Assembly: GCF_014489475.1 (NCBI RefSeq)
Contig: NZ_CP060820.1
Span: forward strand, 682,001-746,000
DNA from: Lysobacter terrestris
GTDB taxonomy: Bacteria; Pseudomonadota; Gammaproteobacteria; Xanthomonadales; Xanthomonadaceae
Direction: 5' to 3'
Length of the DNA stretch: 64,000 bases
Part shown: in pieces, positions 19,346 to 27,275 of the stretch
How positions within the stretch are numbered: position 1 is the stretch's first letter
How the letters are laid out: each line of letters starts with the position of its first letter
Translations under genes and position numbers: made by a program
Notes under the pieces: model-generated
Database searches by the model: none
The model's input: the letters and a program-made list of their open reading frames with translations, nothing else
What the model was told of the DNA's origin: nothing

Positions 19346-20308
19346 ATGCCCTCGAAGCCGGGTGTCGACATCGTCGTGGTGATGGATCCGATCGGGTCCA
19401 TCAAGATCGCCAAGGACTCCACTTTCGCCATGCTGCTGGAAGGCCAGCGCCGGGGCCATCGCCTCTGGTACGTGCGCCCGGGCGGGCTGGCGGTGGCGGG
19501 CGGACAGGCCCAGGCGACGGTGGCGCCGCTGACGGTAAGGGACGACCCGGAAGGCTGGTACGAGCTGGGCGACTGGTCCCGCTGGACCTTCGGGCCGGGC
19601 CAGGTCGTGCTGATGCGCAAGGACCCGCCGGTCGACACCGCCTACCTCAACGACACCCACATCCTGGGCCTGGCCCAGCGCGCCGGGGCGCTGGTCGTCA
19701 ACGACCCGCAGGGCCTGCGCGACATGAACGAGAAGCTGGCCGCACTGGAATTCCCCCAGTGCGTCCCGCCCACGGTGGTCAGCCGCGAGGCCGCGGTGCT
19801 CAAGGCCTTCCTGGCCGAGCACGGCGACACGGTGCTGAAGCCGCTGGACGGCATGGGCGGGCGCTCGATCTTCCGCGTCCGCGCCGGCGACCCGAACACC
19901 AACGTGATCCTGGAGACCCTGACCGCCGGCGGCCGCGACCTGGCCATGGCCCAGCGCTACCTGCCGGAGATCACCGAGGGCGACAAGCGGATCCTGCTCA
20001 TCGACGGGATCCCGGTGGACTACTGCCTGGCCCGCATCCCGCAGGGCGACGAGTTCCGCGGCAACCTGGCCGCAGGCGGCAAGGGCCGCGGCCAGCCGCT
20101 GAGCGAGCGCGACCGCTGGATCGCCGCCCAGGTCGGCCCGGAGCTGAAGCGCCGGGGCATGGTCTTCGTCGGCCTGGACGTCATCGGCGACTACCTGACC
20201 GAGGTCAACGTCACCAGCCCGACCTGCATCCGCGAGCTCGATGCCCAGTTCGGGCTGAACATTGCCGGCCTGCTGTTCGACTGCATCGAGCAGAAACTGG
20301 CGGCATGA
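19346..20308 (+). CDS. gshB: Glutathione synthetase
   Basis: A 320-residue ATP-grasp ligase that joins gamma-glutamylcysteine and glycine to make glutathione (E. coli GshB is 316). Seen: the N-terminal VMDPIGSIKIAKDSTFAML typical of prokaryotic GshB, and the segments LMRKDPPVDTAYLNDTHIL and VNDPQGLRDMNEKLAALEF. The ATP-grasp core includes TVLKPLDGMGGRSIF, and GKGRGQPL and the C-terminal metal-binding DVIGDYLTEVNVTSPTCI follow. It is divergent from pilG, and its TGA overlaps the ATG of the following tonB-family gene (ATGA at 20305). The pair is a conserved neighbourhood in Xanthomonadaceae. Confidence 0.97.
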   Translation: MPSKPGVDIVVVMDPIGSIKIAKDSTFAMLLEGQRRGHRLWYVRPGGLAVAGGQAQATVAPLTVRDDPEGWYELGDWSRWTFGPGQVVLMRKDPPVDTAYLNDTHILGLAQRAGALVVNDPQGLRDMNEKLAALEFPQCVPPTVVSREAAVLKAFLAEHGDTVLKPLDGMGGRSIFRVRAGDPNTNVILETLTAGGRDLAMAQRYLPEITEGDKRILLIDGIPVDYCLARIPQGDEFRGNLAAGGKGRGQPLSERDRWIAAQVGPELKRRGMVFVGLDVIGDYLTEVNVTSPTCIRELDAQFGLNIAGLLFDCIEQKLAA

Positions 20309-21198
20309 GCACCGTCGCGGCCCGCGTCCCGCCCCACCCCGGGGAATACGCCCTGGGCGAGAACCGCCGCATCAGCGCCACCATGGTGCTGTCGGTGCTC
20401 GTCCACGCCATGCTCCTGCTGGGCGTGGGCTGGGCGGTGGAAAGCGCGGCGCCGGTGATGCCGACCCTGGACGTGATCCTGACCGAGACCACCTCCCCGC
20501 TCACCAAGAAACAGGCCGACTTCCTCGCCCAGGCGACCAACCAGGGCGGGGGCGAACACGACAAGACCACCCGCCCGCGCGAGACCCAGTCCGGCCCCGC
20601 GCCGCAACCCGAACCCGGCATCGCCCCGCGCCCGCTGCGCGCGCAGTCGCCGGCGCCGCAGCCGGCGCCGCGCGACCGCGTCGTCAGCACCCTGCACAGC
20701 GACACCACGGTCGCCAAGGCCCAGCCCACCCCGCCCGCCGACGACCAGGCCCTGCCGCGCGGCCGCGAGAAGGTCGCCCGCGACATGGCCATGGCCCGGC
20801 TCGCCGCCGAGATCCACCTGCGCTCCGAGCGCTACGCCAAGCGCCCCAAGCGCAAGTTCGTCTCCGCCAGCACCACCGAGTACGCGTGGGCGAGCTACCT
20901 GAGCGAATGGGTGAAGCGGGTGGAGCGCGTGGGCAACCTCAACTATCCGGACGAGGCCCGGCGCCGCCACCTGGCCGGCAAGGTCGTCATCACCATCGCG
21001 ATCCGCCGCAACGGCACGGTGGAGCGCGCGCAGGTGATCGAGTCCAGCGGCATCGCGCTGCTGGACTCCTCGGCCCTGCGGATCGCGAGGCTGGCCGAGC
21101 CCTACGCGCCGCTGCCGAAGACCGAGGAAGACCCGGACATCCTGCACGTCACCCGCACCTGGCTGTTCATGCCGGGCGGCGAGCTGATCGACGATTGA
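20305..21198 (+). CDS. TonB-family energy transducer
   Basis: A 297-residue protein with the TonB layout. A short cytoplasmic N-terminus is followed by one membrane anchor (about residues 26-45, MVLSVLVHAMLLLGVGWAV). A long Pro- and charge-rich periplasmic spacer comes next, then a C-terminal TonB domain (LNYPDEARRRHLAGKVVITI; a VIESSGIALLDSSALRIA repeat). It couples inner-membrane proton-motive force to outer-membrane receptors. No exbB or exbD is adjacent; TolQ and TolR are encoded far away in this window. The start overlaps the gshB stop, so it depends on gshB translation. It may be one of several TonB paralogues rather than the main iron-uptake TonB. Confidence 0.9.
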   Translation: MSTVAARVPPHPGEYALGENRRISATMVLSVLVHAMLLLGVGWAVESAAPVMPTLDVILTETTSPLTKKQADFLAQATNQGGGEHDKTTRPRETQSGPAPQPEPGIAPRPLRAQSPAPQPAPRDRVVSTLHSDTTVAKAQPTPPADDQALPRGREKVARDMAMARLAAEIHLRSERYAKRPKRKFVSASTTEYAWASYLSEWVKRVERVGNLNYPDEARRRHLAGKVVITIAIRRNGTVERAQVIESSGIALLDSSALRIARLAEPYAPLPKTEEDPDILHVTRTWLFMPGGELIDD

Positions 21199-21388
21199 GC
21201 GCGCCCGGCACGGCCGGCGCGATTACCTGGCAGAAGACTTGGTCACGACGGGGCCGATGCGCACCCGGCCCGGATGCCGGGCGATATCAGGGAAGCACTG
21301 GCCATTCCGGGTATTCGCAGTTCCGCGCAGCGCGCGCGAAGCCCGGGCCGAAATACAGGCCGTCGTCGAGGGGGCTTGAAGCACCCGT

Positions 21389-22087
21389 TTACTTGTTCGC
21401 ATCGCGCAGCGCCTGCTGCTCGGCGATGGTCAAGGCGACGTTGTCGCGCAGGTAGGCCGGCTCGGCGAATTCCGGAGCCACCGCTTCGCCGCGCGCGAAC
21501 GCCGCGGCGGCGAGCCGCGCGATGTCGGCGGCGTGCGGCAATGCGCCGGCATCGATGCTGGCGAAGCGCGAGGCCAGCCGCGTGGCCAGGGCGTCGCCCT
21601 GCGCCGCGAAGCCGGTGCCCACGCCGTGCCAGCCCGCGGCATCGTCCGGCAGCAGCACCGCGTCCGGCGGCAACACCCGTTCGGCGTCGAGCGCGACCGC
21701 GTCGCCGTCGCGCAGTTCGAACGCGGCCGCGTAGACCTCGCCCATGCGCGCATCGATGGCCGCCAGCACGCGTAGGCCTTGCGCCTGCAGCGCCAGCGCG
21801 GCCAGGGTCGACACGGGCACCACGGGACGGTCGAGGGCGAGCGCGATGCCCTGGCCGAGCGCGACGGCCAGGCGCACACCGGTGAAGGCGCCGGGGCCGC
21901 GGCCGATCGCGATCGCATCGAGCTGCGACTTCGCCACGCCCGCCTCGGCCAGCAACTGCTCGGCCCACGGCAACGTCAGTTCGGCATGGCGGCGCGGCGC
22001 CAGTTCGAAGCGCTCGCGCACCTCGCCGTCGAGCCACAGGGCGACGGAACAGGCTTCGGTGGCGGTTTCCAGGGCGAGCAGCTTCAT
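21389..22087 (-). CDS. tsaB: tRNA t6A biosynthesis protein TsaB
   Basis: A 232-residue ASKHA-fold protein (E. coli TsaB is 231), partner of TsaD in making threonylcarbamoyl-A37 in ANN-decoding tRNAs. Seen: KLLALETATEACSVALW at the start, the HAELTLPWAEQLL segment, and the conserved IAIGRGPGAFTGVRLAVALG glycine stretch. Also present are VPVSTLAALALQA and IDARMGEVYAA. The ATG at 22087 overlaps the TGA of the upstream helicase gene. It is convergent with the tonB-family gene across 190 bp, where no clear terminator was seen. Confidence 0.95.
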   Translation of the reverse strand: MKLLALETATEACSVALWLDGEVRERFELAPRRHAELTLPWAEQLLAEAGVAKSQLDAIAIGRGPGAFTGVRLAVALGQGIALALDRPVVPVSTLAALALQAQGLRVLAAIDARMGEVYAAAFELRDGDAVALDAERVLPPDAVLLPDDAAGWHGVGTGFAAQGDALATRLASRFASIDAGALPHAADIARLAAAAFARGEAVAPEFAEPAYLRDNVALTIAEQQALRDANK

Positions 22088-24150
22088 GTGGGGTCGATCA
22101 CGGCGTCGTCGGCAGGCGATTCTGACGCAAAAGGTGCGGGGGCAAAAAACGCGGCGACATCCTCCAGCCGTCGCGTCTTCGGCAACGGCGGCAACGAATC
22201 GAGGAACACCTTGCCGTAGCTCTTCGAGGTGATGCGCGGATCGCACAGCACCAGCACGCCGCGGTCGCTTTCGCTGCGGATCAGGCGGCCGGCGCCCTGC
22301 TTGAGCGCGATCACCGCCTGCGGCAGCTGTTCGTCGCGGAACGGATTTCCGCCGTTGCGGCGGATCGCTTCCAGGCGCGCCTCGAACACCGGATCGTCGG
22401 GCGCCGCGAACGGCAGCTTGTCGATGATCACCACGCTCAACGCCTCGCCGGCGACGTCGACGCCTTCGCGAAAACTCGCCGCGCCCAGCAGCACGCCGTT
22501 GCCGGAGGCACGGAAGCGCTCCAGCAACACCGGCCGCGGCGCTTCGCCCTGCACGAACAACGGCCACGGCCCGTCGCGCAGCAGTTCGGCCGCCTCGCGC
22601 AGCGCGCGGTGCGAGGCGAACAACACGAAGGCGCGGCCGCTGGACGCTTCCAGCACCGGGCGCAGCTTGTCGATAAGGCTGTCGCTGTAGTGGCGCACGC
22701 CCGGATCGGGCAAGCCGGTCGGCAGGTAACACAGCGCCTGGCGCGGCCAGTCGAAGGGGCTGGGCGCGAGCAGCGTCTGCGGATCGTGCAGGCCGAGCTT
22801 GGCCGCGTAATGGTCGAAGCGGCCGCCGACCGCGAGCGTGGCCGAGGTGAACACCCAGGCCGCGTGCGAGCGTTCGCGGTGCTGGGCCAGCGGACCGGCC
22901 ACGTCGAGTGGCGTGCGACTGAGGCGGAAACCGCGCGCGGTCAGTTCGAACCAGTGCACGCCGGTGTCTTCCTGCGGGGCCGGCGCATCCACGGGCATCG
23001 CCGCATCCGGTGCCGCCGGCAATGCGTCGAACGGCATGTCGAGATCGTCGCCGCTCGCCTCCAGCGGTGCTTCGCCGCGCCAGCGCCGCAGGCGCGAGAG
23101 GAATTCCTGCGCGCGGGCCGCGCAACCATCGAAGCCGGGCGCGGATTCGCGCAACGGTTCGAGCACGGCTCGCAGCTGGTCCAGCGCCGTATCCAGCGCA
23201 TCGAACGCCTGCTCGGCCGCTTCCAGCTCGCTGGCCCGGCGCCGCGTGCCACGCACCGGCAATTCGTCCATCGCCGCGCGCAGCGCGCGCACCGCATGCT
23301 CGAGCTCGCGCGCCGGCCCCTGCACGGCCGCCAGCGAACCGGCGACCTCCTTGCATTCGGCGATCGCATCGCGCGCGAGCTCCACCAGCGGGCGCGCACT
23401 CAGCGCCTCGCCGAAGAACTGCGCGGCGAGGTCCGGCAACTGGTGCGCTTCGTCGACCACGAACGCCTGCGCGCCCGGCAGGATCTCGCCGAAGCCTTCC
23501 TGCTTGAGCGCGAGGTCGGCGAGCAGCAGGTGGTGGTTAACCACCACCACGTCGGCGGCCTGCGCGCGCTGGCGCGCCTGCACGACGAAGCAGTCGCCGA
23601 AGAACGGGCATTCGCTGCCCAGGCAGTTGTCCGCGGTCGAGGTCACCATCAACAGCAGCGGCGAATCCTCGGGCAACGCCTCGACTTCGGCGAGGTCGCC
23701 CATGCGCGTACGTCCGCTCCACGCGACGATGCGCTGGAACTGCGCGATCTGTTCGCGATTGCTGAATTTCGGCTCGCCCTTGGCCTGGTTGAGGCGGTAC
23801 AGGCACAGGTAGTTGGCGCGCCCCTTCAGCAGTGCGATCTTGAGGCCGCGACCGAGCGCGTCGCGCACGCGCGGCAGGTCGCGGTGGTAGAGCTGGTCCT
23901 GCAGCGCGCGCGTGCCGGTCGATACGATCGTCTTCATCCCCGACAACAGCGCGGGCACGAGGTAGGCGAAGGTCTTGCCGGTGCCGGTGCCGGCTTCGGC
24001 GATCAGGGTGTCGCGGGTTTCGAACGCATCCGCGATCGCGGCGGACAGGTCCTGCTGCGCTGCGCGCGGGGCGAAGGCATCGATCTTCGAGGCCAGTTCG
24101 CCGCCCTCGCTCAATGCGGCGCGGCTGGCTTCGGCGAGACGACCCGCCAT
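22084..24150 (-). CDS. yoaA: DinG/YoaA-family ATP-dependent DNA helicase
   Basis: A 688-residue XPD-like superfamily-2 helicase, closest in layout to E. coli YoaA (636). Walker A is at residues 52-60 (EAGTGTGKT), and the Walker B/DEAH box is VVDEAHQLPD. Iron-sulfur cluster cysteines lie between them (NYLCLYRL; DNCLGSECPFFGDCF). Motif VI falls in VIALKQGAGRLIRSESDRG. YoaA works in DNA damage tolerance at stalled forks; DinG itself unwinds R-loops and DNA, and the two are hard to separate by eye. The start at 24150 overlaps the stop of the lipoprotein gene by one base, and its stop overlaps tsaB. Confidence 0.9.
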   Translation of the reverse strand: MAGRLAEASRAALSEGGELASKIDAFAPRAAQQDLSAAIADAFETRDTLIAEAGTGTGKTFAYLVPALLSGMKTIVSTGTRALQDQLYHRDLPRVRDALGRGLKIALLKGRANYLCLYRLNQAKGEPKFSNREQIAQFQRIVAWSGRTRMGDLAEVEALPEDSPLLLMVTSTADNCLGSECPFFGDCFVVQARQRAQAADVVVVNHHLLLADLALKQEGFGEILPGAQAFVVDEAHQLPDLAAQFFGEALSARPLVELARDAIAECKEVAGSLAAVQGPARELEHAVRALRAAMDELPVRGTRRRASELEAAEQAFDALDTALDQLRAVLEPLRESAPGFDGCAARAQEFLSRLRRWRGEAPLEASGDDLDMPFDALPAAPDAAMPVDAPAPQEDTGVHWFELTARGFRLSRTPLDVAGPLAQHRERSHAAWVFTSATLAVGGRFDHYAAKLGLHDPQTLLAPSPFDWPRQALCYLPTGLPDPGVRHYSDSLIDKLRPVLEASSGRAFVLFASHRALREAAELLRDGPWPLFVQGEAPRPVLLERFRASGNGVLLGAASFREGVDVAGEALSVVIIDKLPFAAPDDPVFEARLEAIRRNGGNPFRDEQLPQAVIALKQGAGRLIRSESDRGVLVLCDPRITSKSYGKVFLDSLPPLPKTRRLEDVAAFFAPAPFASESPADDAVIDPT

Positions 24151-24749
24151 CAGAAACGATCGAGCGCGGCGACGGTGCAGGCCTCGCGCTGCACCCGCGC
24201 GTTGCGCACTTCCGCGGCGGCCGCGCCGACGCGGGCGACGGCGGCTGCCTCGCTTTCGCCGCGACGGATGACGCGGTCGTTGGCACGCAGCAGGGCGGCC
24301 TGCAGCTGCGTTTCCCAGTGGCGGCGGCACAGCGGACCGGTGGTGGACCCCAGCGCGAGCGCCTGCTTCGCCAGCTGCTGCGCCTGCGCCACGTCGCGCA
24401 GCAGGAAGGCGAGTTCGGCGCGCTCCTGCAGCAAGGCGGGATCGTCGGCGTTGAGCTGCAGCGCGCGGTCGAGCAGATCGGCCGCGCCACGGTACATGCG
24501 CCTGGCTTGCAGTTGCTCCGCCTGCTCGCGCAGGTCCTCGACCTGCGGGTCGCGCAAGGGCTGCACGTCGAGTTCGCTGGAACTGGCCGCGCCCGCCGCG
24601 CGGATCGCCTGCACGACGGCGACCGCATCAAACGCGGGCGCGGCCGGTTGCGGCGCGGGAGTGGCGCAGGCGCCCAGCAGCAGCGCGAACGCGGCCGTCC
24701 CGATCGCGTTGCGGAGCGTTGCGCTGCGGATCGGCATCGCCCGGCTCAT
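24150..24749 (-). CDS. TPR-containing lipoprotein in the mrcB operon
   Basis: A 199-residue exported lipoprotein with an N-terminal hydrophobic signal and lipobox LLLGACAT (lipidated Cys about residue 28). One or two tetratricopeptide-like helices follow (RRMYRGAADLLDRALQLNAD, then PALLQERAELAFLLRD). It is sandwiched by ATGA-type overlaps between mrcB upstream and the helicase downstream. Co-expression with PBP1b suggests a role near peptidoglycan synthesis, similar in idea to the lipoprotein activators of class-A PBPs. It does not resemble LpoB in sequence, so this role is inference from context. Confidence 0.8.
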   Translation of the reverse strand: MSRAMPIRSATLRNAIGTAAFALLLGACATPAPQPAAPAFDAVAVVQAIRAAGAASSSELDVQPLRDPQVEDLREQAEQLQARRMYRGAADLLDRALQLNADDPALLQERAELAFLLRDVAQAQQLAKQALALGSTTGPLCRRHWETQLQAALLRANDRVIRRGESEAAAVARVGAAAAEVRNARVQREACTVAALDRF

Positions 24750-27136
24750 TGCCCTTCGGGCGGAGGCGGCGCCTCGCGCTGTTCTTCATCGTCCTTGTCG
24801 CGGCCCAGGCCGAACCACTCGCGCCAGCCGCCGCCCTCGCCTTCTTCGGCGACCGGCTGCGGCGCCGGGCACGGCGTGTACTGCGGCGCGAAGCCGGCGA
24901 CGAAGGGCATGCGGCGCGCGCCCGCGCAATCGGCGTCGGTGGTGTTGCTGCCGATCACCCACTGCCAGTCGATGCCCTTGCTGCCCACCTGCAACGGCGC
25001 GCTCGGCAGGCGCGCGAACATCGCCGACCACACGCGCATCGCGCCGGTGGCGCCGTACAGGCCGGTTTCCTTGTTCTGATCGTTGCCGACCCAGACCACG
25101 GCAAGGTGGTCGCCGGTCCAGCCGGCGAACCAGCTGTCGCGACCGTCGTTGCTGGTGCCGGTCTTGCCGGCGGCATTGAGGCGGCCCAGGCCGTCGCGCA
25201 CGAGTTGCGCGGCGGTGCCGCTGGTGACCGTCTGCTGGCCGGCGATGGTGATCAGGCGCGCGGCGATCGCGTCGCCTTCCTGCGCGGGCGCGGGTTTGGT
25301 GTCGTAACGCTTGAGCGCGCGGCCGTTGGCGTCGAGCACGCCACGCACCGCGTACAGCGGCTGGATCTGCCCGCCGCTGGCGAGGAACTGGTACAGCTGC
25401 GCCATCGCATACGGGCTCTGGTCGACCGCGCCGAGGATCAGCGAGGGGCGCGGCTCGGCCTGGATGCCGGCGAGCGTCTTGATCAGGTCGGCGATGCGCT
25501 CGGGCGCGACCTTCATGCCGATGCGCACCGTGGCCTGGTTGTAGGACATCGCCAGCGCATCGATCATGCGCACGCTGCCGTGGCTGCGGCCGTCGGAATT
25601 GCCCGGATTCCACTGCTTGCCGCGGCCCAGATCCACCGTCACCGGCGAATCGTCGATGTAGCTGGCCAGCGAATACTGCTCCGGCGTGGCGAGGGCGAGC
25701 AGGTACACGAACGGCTTGAGCAGCGAACCCACCGGACGCTGCGCTTCCACTGCGCGGTTGAAGCCGTGCTCGCTGTGTTCGCGGCTGCCGACCACGGCGA
25801 CCACTTCGCCGTTGTGCACGTCGGTGACGACCAGGCCCGCCTGCAGCGGCGGGCGGGTCTTGTGGTCCAGGCTCTTGAGCGTGCGCGTCACCGCGCCTTC
25901 GGCCAGCGCCTGCGCGGCGGGCGACATGCCGGTCATCACGCTCATGCCGGCGCCGACGAGCTGGTCGGCCGGGTAGTCGCGCGCCAGCTGGCGGCGCACG
26001 AGGTCGACGTAGGCCGGGAAGCGGTTCGGCGCGAGACTGCCCGCGGTTTCGGTCACGCCCAGCGGCGCCTTCAGCGCGCGCTGGTATTCCTTGTCGTCGA
26101 TCAGGTTGGTTTCGCGGAACTCGCCCAGGGCGAAGTTGCGGCGTTCCAGCGCGGCCTTGGGATGGCGGCGCGGATCGTACGCGGACGGCCCCTTGACGAT
26201 GCCGACGAGCAGGGCGATCTGTTCGGTGTTGAGGTCGCGCAGGTCGCGCCCGAACCAGAACTCCGACGCCGCGGCCACGCCGTGGATCGCCTGCGAGCCG
26301 CGCTGGCCCATGTAGACCTGGTTGAGGTAGGCCTCGAGGATGTCGCGCTTCTCGTAACGCGCGTCGATGATCAGCGCGTAGAGGATTTCCTTGCCCTTGC
26401 GGGTCCAGGTCTGTTCCTTGCCGATGCCGAGCAGGCCGCTGCGCGCCAGCTGCTGGGTCAGCGTGCTGGCGCCCTGCTTGCGGCCGGTCGCGGTCTTGAA
26501 CGCCGCGCGCAGCATGCCGCTGAAGTCGATGCCGATGTGGTGGTTGAAGTCGCGGTCCTCGACCGCCTGCAGGCCGGTCACCAGCAGCTCGGGCACTTCC
26601 TCGATGCGCACCAGCCGGCGCTCTTCCTGCTTCTGCCCGTACAGCGTGGCGATGCGCGCCGGATCCAGGCGCGCGGCCTTGAGCGGGCCCTTGCCGCCGG
26701 CGTCGCGCACGCTGGCGACGCGGCTGCCGGACAGGACCACTTCGATGCGCCGCGCCGGGACGGCGCCGTCGACGTCGTTGAAGCCGCGGCTGGAAATCTT
26801 CCAGCGTCCGCCGTTCTGGGCGTAGCTGCCCTCGCGCGCGCCGTCGCCGGGGTGGTAGCCGGCGGCATCGAGTTCGGTCTTGAACGTGCGCGAGTCCAAC
26901 GCGAGGCCCGGCCGCAGTTCCAGCGGGCGCGCGTAGACGCGGGTGGGGATCTGCCAGGTGAGGCGGCCGAAGCGCTCGCTGACCTGGTGGTTGAGGTACA
27001 GCGTGTAGGGGATCAGGAAGCCGAGCCCGAGCCCGATCGCCGCCAGGCTCCAGGTGACCAGCCGCCGCTTCCATTGCCCGGATTCGCTGCCTTCGCCCCG
27101 CCCGCCGTCTTCGTCTTCGTCGTAATCGATCGCCAC
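24746..27136 (-). CDS. mrcB: Penicillin-binding protein 1B
   Basis: A 796-residue class-A PBP (E. coli PBP1b is 844). An acidic cytoplasmic tail is followed by a membrane anchor (about 26-47) and a UB2H-like domain (RVYARPLELRPGLAL). The glycosyltransferase domain has its catalytic Glu at about 193 (AVEDRDFNHHIGID, then GASTLTQQLARS). The transpeptidase has SxxK Ser471 (PVGSLLKP), the SYN triad and KTGTSND. It polymerises and crosslinks peptidoglycan in the periplasm. The C-terminus ends in an acidic, Pro-rich tail. It is the first gene of an operon with the lipoprotein, helicase and tsaB genes, and diverges from the glycosyltransferase gene. Confidence 0.96.
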   Translation of the reverse strand: MAIDYDEDEDGGRGEGSESGQWKRRLVTWSLAAIGLGLGFLIPYTLYLNHQVSERFGRLTWQIPTRVYARPLELRPGLALDSRTFKTELDAAGYHPGDGAREGSYAQNGGRWKISSRGFNDVDGAVPARRIEVVLSGSRVASVRDAGGKGPLKAARLDPARIATLYGQKQEERRLVRIEEVPELLVTGLQAVEDRDFNHHIGIDFSGMLRAAFKTATGRKQGASTLTQQLARSGLLGIGKEQTWTRKGKEILYALIIDARYEKRDILEAYLNQVYMGQRGSQAIHGVAAASEFWFGRDLRDLNTEQIALLVGIVKGPSAYDPRRHPKAALERRNFALGEFRETNLIDDKEYQRALKAPLGVTETAGSLAPNRFPAYVDLVRRQLARDYPADQLVGAGMSVMTGMSPAAQALAEGAVTRTLKSLDHKTRPPLQAGLVVTDVHNGEVVAVVGSREHSEHGFNRAVEAQRPVGSLLKPFVYLLALATPEQYSLASYIDDSPVTVDLGRGKQWNPGNSDGRSHGSVRMIDALAMSYNQATVRIGMKVAPERIADLIKTLAGIQAEPRPSLILGAVDQSPYAMAQLYQFLASGGQIQPLYAVRGVLDANGRALKRYDTKPAPAQEGDAIAARLITIAGQQTVTSGTAAQLVRDGLGRLNAAGKTGTSNDGRDSWFAGWTGDHLAVVWVGNDQNKETGLYGATGAMRVWSAMFARLPSAPLQVGSKGIDWQWVIGSNTTDADCAGARRMPFVAGFAPQYTPCPAPQPVAEEGEGGGWREWFGLGRDKDDEEQREAPPPPEGQ

Positions 27137-27275
27137 TGGATGCCAGAATAGGTGGGGCTGCGCGCCCGAACTGGGCGAGTCTAGCGCAGGCGGGTCAGGC
27201 GGACCGGGTTTCCTGTGGCCGATTCACGCTGGATTGGGCAAGAACGAGAACGGCTATGCAACAGGCACTTTTGGC

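Noticed and set aside
21389-23356. A long continuous frame joining tsaB with upstream sequence inside the helicase gene
   Set aside because: The upstream part is an off-frame reading of the helicase gene. The true tsaB start is the ATG at 22087, which overlaps the helicase stop.
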